From: Psychrobacter sp.
GTDB lineage: Bacteria > Pseudomonadota > Gammaproteobacteria > Pseudomonadales > Moraxellaceae
Assembly (NCBI GenBank): GCA_018260445.1
Contig: JAGLBE010000003.1
Coordinates: 104,863 to 168,862, forward strand
Direction of reading: 5' to 3'
DNA length: 64,000 nt
Shown: positions 55,933 through 64,000 of the stretch, piece by piece
How the letters are laid out: each line of letters starts with the position of its first letter
Position numbering within the stretch: the first letter of the stretch is position 1
Notes under the pieces: generated by a model
Seen by the model: only the letters and a program-made list of their open reading frames with translations
Database searches by the model: none
What the model was told of the DNA's origin: nothing
Program-made: the position numbers and the translations under genes

Positions 55933-56538
55933 ATGAAAAAACCCGCACCCGCTGCATCTACTCAGTTTGGCCATCAAGATACCCAGCCTTGGTATAAAAA
56001 TTACATGGTACTTATCTTTGTGATTGGTTTGCCTTTATTTGTGGTGGTGAGCTGCATCTGGTTTGTTTTTTACTCAATCGAGGTTAAAGACAGTGTGGTG
56101 CGTGACGACTGGTATATGGATGGTAAAACCTTATATCAAGATGTGTCGCGCGACAAATTGGCGCACGATTTAGGCTTACAAGGGCAGATGGTGTTTACGA
56201 AACTACCGCAGAGCGAAGATTATGAGATTGATTTTTGGCTCGACTATCCAGCAGATAGCTTACAATCTGGTAATTTGCCTAATGGTGTGCCGGTTACTTA
56301 TCCCGATATGTTAACGCTGTCTATTTCTCATGCCACCGATATTCATAAAGACCATGATACGGTTCTTAAACACGTCAGTGACAATCAATACCATGCGACT
56401 ATTAGCAACTTTGACCCGCTGCCCGCTAAATATTATGTCCAAGTCAGTAATGAGGAAGCCCTTAATTGGCGCTTGCGGGAAGTTGGCAAACTGCCACAGT
56501 CTAAGATAACCTTTGCGCCGTTAAGCTCGTTTAATTAG
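55933..56538 (+). CDS. ccoH: FixH/CcoH-family protein
   Basis: The 201-residue protein has one N-terminal membrane segment (about residues 25-50) and a periplasmic domain with WYKNYMVLIFVIGLP at the start and DWYMDGKTLYQDVSRDKLA afterwards, as in the FixH/CcoH family that helps assemble cbb3 oxidase. It follows ccoG by 97 bp on the same strand. No ccoI (copper ATPase) or ccoS gene follows in this window, so those assembly factors, if present, lie elsewhere. Confidence 0.85.
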   Translation: MKKPAPAASTQFGHQDTQPWYKNYMVLIFVIGLPLFVVVSCIWFVFYSIEVKDSVVRDDWYMDGKTLYQDVSRDKLAHDLGLQGQMVFTKLPQSEDYEIDFWLDYPADSLQSGNLPNGVPVTYPDMLTLSISHATDIHKDHDTVLKHVSDNQYHATISNFDPLPAKYYVQVSNEEALNWRLREVGKLPQSKITFAPLSSFN

Positions 56539-56593
56539 GGCAATTGCGAATGGCTGCAATGTTACAAAAAAGACAATGATAAAATTTTTGCTG

Positions 56594-56613
56594 TAGAGTG
56601 TGCCCTGCGCACG
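56594..56613. repeat. GC-rich palindrome, degenerate copy
   Basis: TAGAGTGTGCCCTGCGCACG, a diverged copy of the palindrome found at 60137, 61727 and 61830. Confidence 0.55.
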
Positions 56614-56754
56614 ATTAAAATAACGAAACTTAAATAACGAAACTTAAATAAAAAGAGATTAGTCACAATCTGCTGATTATTCGGTTGAGAAGATGTTACT
56701 TTGATGTTTTGCTGCGCCGGGAGCATCCTACTGGTTTAATATCAAACGCATCGC

Positions 56755-57969
56755 TTAAATAACCGGGTTAATGGTGGCAATTTTTTTAGCCTTGTTAGCT
56801 TTGCCAGCGTTAACAGTGTTGCCAGCAAAAGGTTGCTTATTTGGCTGGGTCGGTAAACCCATATCGGCCAAGGCCACCTCGTCTCCCACTTGAATATTAT
56901 CTCCCTCAAAATCACGTTCGCTATCGTTACGTTGCAGTGCTAAATTCTCGAAATCAAAGAGAATTCTGTCGGCAAGCTGCGATGGTGCCACGTTTTGCAT
57001 CGCTTTAAAGATAGAGGCCAAACGCTGTGGGTGCGCATCATCCCAGTCTCGTAGCATGTCATTAATCAATGCCCGTTGCAGGTTTTCTTGAGTGCCGCAC
57101 AAATTGCAGGGAATAATCGGAAAGGCTTTGCGCTTTGCATAGCCAATAATGTCCTTTTCTGCCACATAGGCCAGCGGACGGATGACCATGTTTTGTTTGT
57201 CATCGCTCAACAGTTTTGGCGGCATCGCTTTTAAGCTACCGCCATGAAATAGGTTGAGAAAAAAGGTCGCTAAGATATCGTCGCGATGATGGCCTAAGGC
57301 AATTTTAGTGGCGCCGATTTGTTTGGCAAAGCCATATAAAGAACCACGGCGTAAGCGAGAGCAAGCAGAACAGTAGGTTTTGCCCTCTGGCACCACGCTT
57401 TTTACAATACTATAGGTGTCTTTTTCTAAAATATAATGGGCAATACCCTGTTGCTGCAGATAGTTTGGCAAAATATCTTCGGGATAGCCCGGTTGTTTTT
57501 GGTCTAGGTTGACCGCCACTACCTCAAAATGGATGGGGGCAATCTTTTTGAGCTGCAATAACATATCCAATAAGGTGTAGCTGTCCTTGCCGCCCGATAC
57601 GCACACCATCACCACATCGCCTGCTTCAATCATCTTAAAGTCGCGTATTGCCCAAGACACTTGTTTGCGTATCTTGTTTTGCAACTTTTTAAGCCTACTG
57701 CTGGTGGATAAGTCGTTATCATTAAAGCTGTCATTGACGTTGTTATTGTTATTGGCGTTATCATTGACGTTGTTATTGTTATTGTCGCTACTGCTATTGT
57801 CATCGAATTGGTTTTGGCAATAAGGTTGCGCCGTTGCGGTTGCGTGGGTTGTATCAGCAGCCTTTATTGTTATCGGCAGTAGAGGCAGCGATTTAGACAA
57901 TGTTGATTGCTGGACTAATGGTTGCATAGTTAATAATGGGGTATTTAAGAGAGATTCGATATTTGGCAT
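56755..57969 (-). CDS. ttcA: tRNA 2-thiocytidine biosynthesis protein TtcA
   Basis: ATP-dependent thiolation of cytidine 32 in tRNA, with a [4Fe-4S] cluster. The PP-loop SGGKDS is at residues 125-130, and the cluster-type cysteines lie in [10 protein letters not shown] and [29 protein letters not shown] is family-typical. The 404-residue protein has an N-terminal extension of about 90 residues rich in Asn and Asp (runs of NNNNN) before the conserved RLKKLQNKI start; there is no internal Met to shorten it, so it is likely translated. No good ribosome site is seen before 57969. Confidence 0.94.
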   Translation of the reverse strand: MPNIESLLNTPLLTMQPLVQQSTLSKSLPLLPITIKAADTTHATATAQPYCQNQFDDNSSSDNNNNNVNDNANNNNNVNDSFNDNDLSTSSRLKKLQNKIRKQVSWAIRDFKMIEAGDVVMVCVSGGKDSYTLLDMLLQLKKIAPIHFEVVAVNLDQKQPGYPEDILPNYLQQQGIAHYILEKDTYSIVKSVVPEGKTYCSACSRLRRGSLYGFAKQIGATKIALGHHRDDILATFFLNLFHGGSLKAMPPKLLSDDKQNMVIRPLAYVAEKDIIGYAKRKAFPIIPCNLCGTQENLQRALINDMLRDWDDAHPQRLASIFKAMQNVAPSQLADRILFDFENLALQRNDSERDFEGDNIQVGDEVALADMGLPTQPNKQPFAGNTVNAGKANKAKKIATINPVI

Positions 57970-58070
57970 AAATAAGGACTATGTTAACAAAATAATAGCG
58001 CAATTATAGCAAATCCCTACTTAGAATAGGCTGTATAAAATAAAGCGTATAAAATAAGCCGCAAAAAATA

Positions 58071-58096
58071 AGCCACCTCAGGTTAATGAGATGGCT
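58071..58096 (-). terminator. Terminator after the nitroreductase gene
   Basis: AGCCATCTCA / TGAGGTGGCT stem with one mismatch, 6-nt loop, followed on the minus strand by TTATTTTTTG. It lies between the nitroreductase stop and the ttcA start. Confidence 0.7.
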
Positions 58097-58147
58097 TAGA
58101 TAAACACTATCTTAGCTAGGCCTAATTAGGCAAAGTTGGGGTTAAAC

Positions 58148-58759
58148 TTAGGCACCAAATACTTTTAAACGTTTTTCTAGCGGCTCAAACTCTTTTTCGC
58201 CAGCAGGTTGCTCAATGCTACCAAACACCATTTGTGCGACTAAATCCCAGCTAGAGTCAATGTTCCAAGTGCTCGCAACTTGAGCGTCAATTAACGGGTT
58301 GTAATGCTGCAAGTTAGCGCCAATGTTTAAAGTAGCCAAAGCTGTCCAAATCACATACTGGTGCATGGCATTGGTTTGCTCTGACCAAATGGGGAATTTA
58401 TTGGCATATAAAGCAAAGTTATTTTGTAGATAGCTGACCACATTTTGATCTTCAAAAAATAGTATCGTGCCAGCGCCCGCTTTAAAGCCTTCTAATTTTT
58501 GCTTAGTGCCTTCAAATTGGGCATCGTCCGCCACTACTTTACGTAGCTCATCTTCGGTGATTTGCCAAAGTTTTTTATGGTCATCACCAAACAACACCAC
58601 AATACGGGTAGACTGCGAGTTAAAGGCAGACGGGGTATGTAAAATCGCATGCTCAACCAGCTTTAATACTTCTTGTTTGGCAACAGGAAGATTATCGCCT
58701 AGGGCATAGATGGAACGGCGTGCTTCGGCAGCATTTTGTAAGGTTTTTAAATCGTTCAT
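58148..58759 (-). CDS. Nitroreductase-family oxidoreductase
   Basis: A 203-residue flavoprotein of the short nitroreductase group that includes the fungal fatty-acid repression protein Frp2 relatives and bacterial YdgJ/HBN1-type proteins. Markers: EARRSIYALGDNLPV at the start, HTPSAFNSQSTRIVVLFG and GANLQHYNPLIDA later. It is a single-gene unit with a terminator downstream and the ttcA gene beyond. Substrate is unknown; a general role in quinone or nitro-compound reduction is typical of the family. This is the second nitroreductase-fold protein in the window. Confidence 0.88.
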   Translation of the reverse strand: MNDLKTLQNAAEARRSIYALGDNLPVAKQEVLKLVEHAILHTPSAFNSQSTRIVVLFGDDHKKLWQITEDELRKVVADDAQFEGTKQKLEGFKAGAGTILFFEDQNVVSYLQNNFALYANKFPIWSEQTNAMHQYVIWTALATLNIGANLQHYNPLIDAQVASTWNIDSSWDLVAQMVFGSIEQPAGEKEFEPLEKRLKVFGA

Positions 58760-59030
58760 CGTGGTTCTCCATTATAATTGTGCGTAGGGTGGTCAAAAAA
58801 CTATTATTGTTAACGCTAGATGACAGGATTAGATTTTGGTTATTTAGTAATTAAGGCTTAGGCCTTGTAACAATCTATATCAGTGAGCCTGACTGTCTAA
58901 GCTTGGTCGTTTAAGCCTGATAATTATAGAAAGAATAATCTTAAACTCACATTGTTTTTTTGTAAAAAAATTAACAATCGTATCAGTCTATGAATGTAAC
59001 TTAAACAATGCCATATTGAGGGTCGACACC

Positions 59031-59969
59031 TTATTCATGAAAACCTTCGGGTAGAGCGGGTGCTGCTAAGCGTCTTAAATCTGAATCCACATCGCCAAAA
59101 CGGGGGTGATGGTTGTTCCAATCAATAATCGCCTGTTCAATATCTTCTTTGTTGTCGGACACAAAATTCCACCACAGCAATACTTTTTGCTTAAGCGGTT
59201 CGCCGCCCAATAAAAAGAAGCGGTTGCCTTTTTTGGCGGTTATTTGGATGGATTTTTCATCATCCTCGTTAATAACAGCAAAACGGATTAGGTCATCTTG
59301 GTGATAGGTATTGCCTTGGTACTCAATATCCCCCACCACCATTAAAATGCCGTATTCACAACCTGCCTCTAGGGTCAAGGTGACCGTGGCATCCTCGATA
59401 AAATTGACATCCAAACCAATTAATTTTGAATATTGGATGGTAGGTGCCTCATAGTGAGCGCCTGTTGCCGTGGTATAACGGCCGGTTGCAAGCACAAACT
59501 CGGCGCCATCTTCTGTCCACTCTGGCAATTTAGGATAATGGTGAAAATTGCGCTCAATTTTTTGATCCAGTGGCAGCGCAATCCATAATTGCACCATGTT
59601 CATCCCGCGCCAAGCGTGCTGTGAACCGCCGCTATCAGGAAAAACGCTTTGCTCGGTGTGGCTAATGCCCTGCTCTGCCCCAGTGCCTGCGGTCATCACA
59701 TTGACTTGATTTTTGCTGATAACCTGCTCATTACCGATGCTGTCTTTGTGCAGTACTTCGCCATCTATCATCCAGCTAAAGGTTTGCAGGTTAATATGCG
59801 GATGGCGACCCACCTGCATACCGGCTTCCTCTTCGCCAAATTCGGCAGGGCCAGCGTGGTCTAAAAAGCACCAAGCGGCGATGGGCTGTTTGCCCTTATT
59901 GGGCAATAATCTGGCAATGGGGATACCGCCGACATCGGCTAAACGAGGTTCTAAAATTTGTGTGTGCAT
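59031..59969 (-). CDS. Pirin-family protein
   Basis: Bicupin of the pirin family, 312 residues. The N-terminal cupin has metal-ligand pattern GRHPHINLQTF and DGEVLHKDSIGN, and MTAGTGAEQGISHTEQ with the ligand Glu/His. Bacterial pirins may have quercetinase activity or moderate redox metabolism; the function here is unknown. The C-terminal cupin is intact, ending at residue 300. The gene lies downstream of the other pirin gene on the same strand, about 200 bp away. Confidence 0.9.
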   Translation of the reverse strand: MHTQILEPRLADVGGIPIARLLPNKGKQPIAAWCFLDHAGPAEFGEEEAGMQVGRHPHINLQTFSWMIDGEVLHKDSIGNEQVISKNQVNVMTAGTGAEQGISHTEQSVFPDSGGSQHAWRGMNMVQLWIALPLDQKIERNFHHYPKLPEWTEDGAEFVLATGRYTTATGAHYEAPTIQYSKLIGLDVNFIEDATVTLTLEAGCEYGILMVVGDIEYQGNTYHQDDLIRFAVINEDDEKSIQITAKKGNRFFLLGGEPLKQKVLLWWNFVSDNKEDIEQAIIDWNNHHPRFGDVDSDLRRLAAPALPEGFHE

Positions 59970-60136
59970 AAGTCACCTTTTATGGTTTTTGGGGTCTATT
60001 GTCATTATGAATATTGCTGTTAGTTGCGGTTAGTAGGAGGCACACTATGGTCATAGGATACAAGCAATGAGTAAAAAAGTTAGGTTACCTGCAAAGTATG
60101 CATGATTACGCACCGCTATAGGTTAGGCGTCAGTAA

Positions 60137-60157
60137 GGTGCGCGGGGCGCGCCCTAC
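60137..60157. repeat. GC-rich palindrome
   Basis: GGTGCGCGGGGCGCGCCCTA(C), a near-palindrome between the two pirin genes. It is a member of the family at 61727 and 61830. It could form a short hairpin after the upstream pirin stop. Confidence 0.75.
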
Positions 60158-60172
60158 TGGCTGGCTGGCTAT

Positions 60173-60895
60173 CTATGGGCTATCTCTGAACATCGGCACA
60201 TCCATCACTAACACTTGAGCATTGTCTAACACGTCCATGGTGAAGTAGCGTGTGTCACAAATCCCCAAACCGTCACGGGGGCTTAAGGTATGACCATTAA
60301 TGACCAGGCTACCAGATATCACAAACACATAAGCCCCGTTATCTGGCTGATGCAGCGCATAAGTTTTGGTGATACCCTTATCAAACTCGCCGACATTAAA
60401 CCACGCCTGCTGATGTATCCAAACGCCCGCATCCTCTGGATTGGGGGACAACACTTGGTTAAACTCATTGCGCTGTAACAAGGCAACTAAGCTAACTTGT
60501 TGATAGCGAGGGGTAACATTTTTTTGGTTGGGCACAATCCAGATTTGCAAAAACTTAACCGGCCGCTCGGCATCGCCATTCATCTCGGAATGCACCACAC
60601 CGGTTCCAGCGGACATCACTTGGATATCGCCCGTTTGTATTAAACCATGATTGCCCATGCTATCGCTATGCTTTAATTGACCCGATAGCGGAATGCTGAC
60701 AATTTCCATATTGGCATGCGAATGGTCGCCAAACCCCTGACCGCCCTCTACCGTGTCATCATTGAGCACCTTTAACGCCCCAAAGCCTACTCGCTCGGGG
60801 TGATAATAATCGCCAAAGCTAAAGGTATGCTTGCTTTTGAGCCAACCTTGATGCGAGCCGCCACGACTATTGGCAGCATGATAGACTGTTTTCAT
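60173..60895 (-). CDS. Pirin-family protein, YhhW-like
   Basis: A 240-residue pirin with the short single-cupin-plus-remnant length of the YhhW subgroup. Metal ligands are in FGDHSHANMEIVSIP, and SGQLKHSDSMGNHGLIQTGD plus MSAGTGVVHSEMNG are family motifs. It may be a quercetin 2,3-dioxygenase-type enzyme, but the physiological substrate is unknown. AAGG lies 8 nt before ATG at 60895. The downstream pirin gene is longer and clearly diverged, so this is not a recent duplication. Confidence 0.9.
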   Translation of the reverse strand: MKTVYHAANSRGGSHQGWLKSKHTFSFGDYYHPERVGFGALKVLNDDTVEGGQGFGDHSHANMEIVSIPLSGQLKHSDSMGNHGLIQTGDIQVMSAGTGVVHSEMNGDAERPVKFLQIWIVPNQKNVTPRYQQVSLVALLQRNEFNQVLSPNPEDAGVWIHQQAWFNVGEFDKGITKTYALHQPDNGAYVFVISGSLVINGHTLSPRDGLGICDTRYFTMDVLDNAQVLVMDVPMFRDSP

Positions 60896-61161
60896 CGATT
60901 ATACCTTATAACTTGATAATAGCGGGATAAAAAATATCAACATAAACTTCATAGTAGATGATATACTTTTATAATAACTACATAATAATGATAGTACAGC
61001 AATATTTCAAGTTAGACTAGGTTAAAATATGATACACAATCTAGCTAGACGATTTTATTATCTAGAGATATGCTCAAGGTCTGATACGATATCTTAAAAG
61101 CTGACACCTAAACCTCTCACGCTAACAATCACTTATAACTATCACCAATAGAGAATTTATT

Positions 61162-61515
61162 ATGGCAAACGACGCGACCCATGTAGACCAACATACTGAC
61201 CAGCATCCAGAATATAACATTATCGACAATAAAGAGGCCAAACGCTTTGAGCTGCATGTTGATGGCCATATGGCGATTGAGGATTATGACTTTTTTACCA
61301 CCAGTCAAGGCGAGCCGGGCATCGCCTATTTGCATACCGAAGTGCCAAAAGAGCTAGGCGGCCGTGGTATTGCCAGCTACTTTGTTAAGTATTTATTAGA
61401 GGATGCAGCGGCAAAAAACCTTAGGGTGAAACCCATTTGCCCCTATGTAAAAGCTTATATCGACAAACATCCTGAATATCAAGACAATTCTGTATTTCAT
61501 AATGCCAAGCCCTAA
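61162..61515 (+). CDS. GNAT-family N-acetyltransferase, YjdJ/NATD1-like
   Basis: A 117-residue small acetyltransferase of the NATD1/YjdJ group. The core includes FELHVDGHMAIEDYDFF, IAYLHTEVPKELGGRGIA (with the GGRGIA acyl-CoA pyrophosphate loop) and PICPYVKAYIDKHPEYQD. These proteins lack a recognised substrate; some modify proteins or small molecules. It is a single gene, with a terminator directly downstream. Confidence 0.93.
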   Translation: MANDATHVDQHTDQHPEYNIIDNKEAKRFELHVDGHMAIEDYDFFTTSQGEPGIAYLHTEVPKELGGRGIASYFVKYLLEDAAAKNLRVKPICPYVKAYIDKHPEYQDNSVFHNAKP

Positions 61516-61599
61516 GCTATGTTTTATGGGCTGTTTTATTATCGGTGAGCCTTTTTATTAAACGGCTAACCCTACCTTAATTTAGACCACTAACCATTA

Positions 61600-61631
61600 A
61601 AAATACCCCACCTTATGGGATGGGGTATTTT
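61600..61631 (+). terminator. Terminator after the GNAT gene
   Basis: Inverted repeat AAAATACCCCA / TGGGGTATTTT with a 10-nt loop and a T tail. Confidence 0.85.
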
Positions 61632-61726
61632 CTCTAACAAATTATTGATACCTATTTATAAAAGTTACCCCACTCTCAACTTATTAAATCACACTTAAAC
61701 CCTAAAGTAATAGGTGATTTTAAGGG

Positions 61727-61850
61727 TAGGGTGCGCCCCGCGCACCTTTAGAATAACGATACTCAAATGAAAAGAGTTAAGTCTCAATTTACCGATAATG
61801 GGATTTAGATAATATCTCTTTAGTGTCTTGGTGCGCAGGGCGCACCCTAC
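61727..61850. repeat. Inverted pair of GC-rich palindromes
   Basis: TAGGGTGCGCCCCGCGCACC at 61727-61746 and GGTGCGCAGGGCGCACCCTA at 61830-61849 are reverse-complement copies apart from two positions. Each is also a palindrome by itself, so either two small hairpins or one large stem could form. Confidence 0.85.
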
Positions 61851-61874
61851 ACGCCATGGTTGCATCGAAGGTGC

Positions 61875-62026
61875 GGTTTAGCCCCGATTGCAGCGGCTAT
61901 ACTTGGCACAGCATGAGGTTGCAGGCACTTGGCAAGAGGCGTTATCGAGGCAACAGGAACGACACTTGCCAGTAGTGCCTGCCCTCATGCCAGCCAAGAT
62001 AGTAGCGCAAAGCGGGATTAGCTACC
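61875..62026. ncRNA. 152-bp stem-loop element, candidate structured RNA or mobile palindrome
   Basis: The sequence folds back on itself along almost its whole length. The outer arm around 61875-61918 pairs with 61983-62026, and the inner arm 61911-61936 (GCATGAGG, then GCAGGCACT, then TGGCAAG) pairs with 61965-61990. Single-stranded positions include the apical AGGAACGA. The ends hold GCCCCGATTGCAGCGGC (61881-61897) and AAAGCGGGATTAGCT (62009-62023). No coding frame of note crosses it. Orientation is unknown. It lies between the GNAT and YcaC genes. Confidence 0.55.
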
Positions 62027-62125
62027 GTGATAAAACCCCTAAAAGTTGAGAGTGAGGTAAAAGTTTATTAGGGCAGATAGCGTCATCATGACACGATAGC
62101 CACGATAGCCTTAACCCTGACCTAA

Positions 62126-62779
62126 CTACTTAGCGTCACTAACGGCTTGATAGCTGTCAATCAATGGCGCATATTCTGGAATGATGTCATGGAATAATTC
62201 GGTATAGCCGGCCATGTCTTCACGCCAATCACGACGTAACTCATTCGCCATAGCAAACCAAGTCAATAATTGCGCTCCGCCTTGTTGCATACGTAACCAA
62301 GCAGCATTACGGCTAATGTCGTTAAACGTGCCCGACGCATCCGTCACCACAAACACCTCAAAATCTTCGGCAAGCGCAGATAAGGTTGGAAACGCCACAC
62401 AAACCTCGGTGACGATACCCGCAATAATCAACTGCTTACGCCCGGTTTTTTTAACCGCTTTCACAAAGTCAGGATTGTCCCAAGCATTGATTTCACCGGG
62501 ACGGGCAATACAGGCCGCATCGGGAAACATCTCTTTAAGCTCTGGAATCATAGGGCCATTGGGGCCTTGCTCAAAGCTGGTGGTCATCACCGCAGGCAGG
62601 TCAAAGTATTTGGTGATTTTAGCAAATGCCATCACATTATTTTTGAATTCGGCTGCCGGCATATCACGGCACAATGATAATAGACCGGTTTGATGGTCAA
62701 CAAACAAAACAACAGCCTCATCCTTATTTAAACGGTTATAAGAGGCGTTATCTGATGGTGCAGATTTAGAACCGAACAT
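62126..62779 (-). CDS. ycaC: YcaC-like cysteine hydrolase (isochorismatase family)
   Basis: The 217-residue protein closely resembles E. coli YcaC, an isochorismatase-fold hydrolase of unknown substrate that forms octameric rings. Catalytic residues are D28 in LFVDHQTG and C127 in TEVCVAFP; IARPGEINAWDN and VFVVTDASGTF are family motifs. The start at 62779 follows a GAGT-rich leader. It is a single gene; the repeat-rich region lies downstream. Confidence 0.92.
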   Translation of the reverse strand: MFGSKSAPSDNASYNRLNKDEAVVLFVDHQTGLLSLCRDMPAAEFKNNVMAFAKITKYFDLPAVMTTSFEQGPNGPMIPELKEMFPDAACIARPGEINAWDNPDFVKAVKKTGRKQLIIAGIVTEVCVAFPTLSALAEDFEVFVVTDASGTFNDISRNAAWLRMQQGGAQLLTWFAMANELRRDWREDMAGYTELFHDIIPEYAPLIDSYQAVSDAK

Positions 62780-63061
62780 AGTAAACTCCGTGTTTATTCA
62801 TTATTGTGTAAGAAAATCTATTTAAGCTTGTTATAAGCTAAACAATACTAAGAAATACAATACTAAACACCGTTTAAAAGTAACTATAAAGCACAGCTAA
62901 ATAGTAACATCTTATTGCTTAGTTATGTTTATCATTAAAAGCAGTATTACGATATCATAATTTCTATCTAAGATAAGGACAACTGCGTGGCTTTTGGTAC
63001 ATTGTTTGTAATCAAACGATGATTGTCAAAACGAGTTAACGCGTTATCAAGCTGAAAGACC

Positions 63062-63829
63062 CTACTTTTTAGGCACCATATTATGCTCACGTCTAAATTC
63101 ACCACTGCGCACCGCAAACGCCAAATAGAGCACGGGTAGGATAAAAGGGGCAATCGACCAAAAGCCAATTTGAATATAGAGAATGGTGCCTAAAAAAGCG
63201 CCGCCCACAAAGCTCAGCACAAACGCTAAGCTGTGCTTGAGGCTTTCCATATTACAGCTGCTGCGATTAAACACATAGTCTGATAAATCAATGCCCAACT
63301 GCGTGGTATTGCCGGTCATCAATAAGGTAGGGCGCATTTTGCCCATCACCGTTTTGCCAGCGGTGTTGCGGATGGCAAAAGCAATTAATCCCAAAAATCC
63401 GGTAAAAGCCAAGGATAAAGCGCCCGGGTCTGCAAAAGGGGCAAAATACAACGCCGCTGCCATAAAGGCAATTAAGAAAGCCACCTCGGCAAACAGCAAA
63501 TAGCTTAAGACAGGACGCTCGGATGACACCACATCAATCACCCGCTTGGTAATCATCACGGTAATGATAAATACAGGCAGTACTGCCAAATCAATCCACA
63601 AGCCTTTGTCATCTTTGACAATAGCACTACCGGCAGACACTAAGTTGCCCGTCACATGGTTGGTGAAAAACCCCAATAGGCCGATAAAACCAATGGTATC
63701 AATCGCACCGCCCACTGCCGTTAACAAAACCGAGGCATGATAGCGCTGCCAAAACCCTTGCTCTGAGCTGATATCGTGGTCAGCTGCCTTATCCTTTTTA
63801 TCTTTGGAACCTGGAATATTGACGCTCAT
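63062..63829 (-). CDS. DUF1275 (YoaK-like) membrane protein
   Basis: The 255-residue protein has about six hydrophobic segments and the family hallmark GGAIDTIGFIGLLGFFTNHVTGNL near the N-terminus, plus the MTGNTTQLGIDLSD motif in the second half. The family is widespread in bacteria and has no established function. The N-terminal 30 residues are charged. The start MSVNIPGSKD lies close to the right end of the window; its promoter should be in the last 170 bp. Confidence 0.92.
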   Translation of the reverse strand: MSVNIPGSKDKKDKAADHDISSEQGFWQRYHASVLLTAVGGAIDTIGFIGLLGFFTNHVTGNLVSAGSAIVKDDKGLWIDLAVLPVFIITVMITKRVIDVVSSERPVLSYLLFAEVAFLIAFMAAALYFAPFADPGALSLAFTGFLGLIAFAIRNTAGKTVMGKMRPTLLMTGNTTQLGIDLSDYVFNRSSCNMESLKHSLAFVLSFVGGAFLGTILYIQIGFWSIAPFILPVLYLAFAVRSGEFRREHNMVPKK

Positions 63830-64000
63830 ACTATTGTCCTATTGTTATTGTCCTATGGACTACCCTATAAAATCGACCAAATTTTGGCTAATATACCAAC
63901 AATTAAAGGTATGAGCATTAACCGTTTACACTGCTGTTATAGATAGCGGCTATAAATCGCCGTTTAGTGTAACTTAATAGCAAAGAATTTAATGGGTAAC

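Larger units (their letters stand above)
61648..62075. repeat. Composite repeat-rich intergenic region, copy B
   Basis: No protein gene is present in these 430 bp. The left end (61648-61688) matches copy A of the repeat family (44968-45008). The right end near 62041-62070 carries an inverted version of the left-end motif (AAAAGTTGAGAGTGAGG against ACCCCACTCTCAACTT). Within it are two inverted copies of the GC-rich palindrome (61727-61746 and 61830-61849) and the stem-loop element at 61875-62026. Confidence 0.7.

Noticed and set aside
1-64000. tRNA or rRNA genes
   Set aside because: No T-loop or conserved rRNA segments were recognised on either strand.

Overview
The window looks like chromosomal DNA of a gammaproteobacterium of the family Moraxellaceae, most probably Psychrobacter or a close relative. 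This is inferred from a moderate-GC genome, a fused nuoCD next to nuoB and nuoA, the metG/apbC/dcd neighbourhood, MetZ-type sulfhydrylation, a carboxy(nor)spermidine pathway and an aerobic cbb3 oxidase cluster. I could not run a taxonomic search. I see no rRNA, tRNA, prophage, CRISPR array or complete insertion sequence. Almost everything is core metabolism, and the unusual content lies between genes and in low-complexity insertions inside genes.

Layout. 0-8 kb (minus strand): the 5' end of the complex I operon (nuoA-nuoB-nuoCD, cut by the window edge), dcd, a DUF2804 protein, the Fe-S carrier ATPase apbC, and a ketone-body module (scoA-scoB-3-hydroxybutyrate dehydrogenase). 8.5-19.6 kb: metG (plus), then on minus an SLC13-type permease with RCK domains, a carboxynorspermidine dehydrogenase/decarboxylase pair, a MoxR/VWA pair, a membrane protein and ycgL. 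20-27.5 kb (plus): the glycine cleavage genes gcvT, gcvH and gcvP, interrupted by a nitroreductase and a broken RDD-type membrane gene, then a lipase. 27.7-32 kb (minus): rnd, recR, ybaB, metZ. 32-38 kb (plus): a beta-hydroxyacid dehydrogenase, a phospholipase D-type lipoprotein, an MFS transporter and dusA. 38-47 kb (minus): CPBP protease, hydrolase plus sppA, comEC, lolD, lolC. 47.7-56.5 kb: an orphan protein, a tiny membrane protein, an SCP2 protein, then ccoNOQP-ccoG-ccoH. 56.7-64 kb: ttcA, a nitroreductase, two pirins, a GNAT protein, a YcaC hydrolase and a DUF1275 membrane protein.

Two themes stand out. First, short tandem repeats (8-23 bp units) are frequent. They lie between genes and also in frame inside genes (gcvT, metZ N-terminus, rnd C-terminus, ycgL, comEC, ttcA), and one 20-bp duplication appears to have broken a gene. 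gcvT and gcvP each have a repeat array directly upstream. Second, there are several palindromic or mobile-looking small elements: a 73-bp MITE-like element with a 5-bp target duplication, a family of GC-rich palindromes, a repeat family with a 41-bp conserved end, and a 152-bp stem-loop element at 61875-62026 with motifs that I recall (unsearched) from intergenic elements in distant bacteria. A further oddity is a perfect 14-bp inverted repeat joining the lolD start region to the sequence 3 nt after its stop codon.
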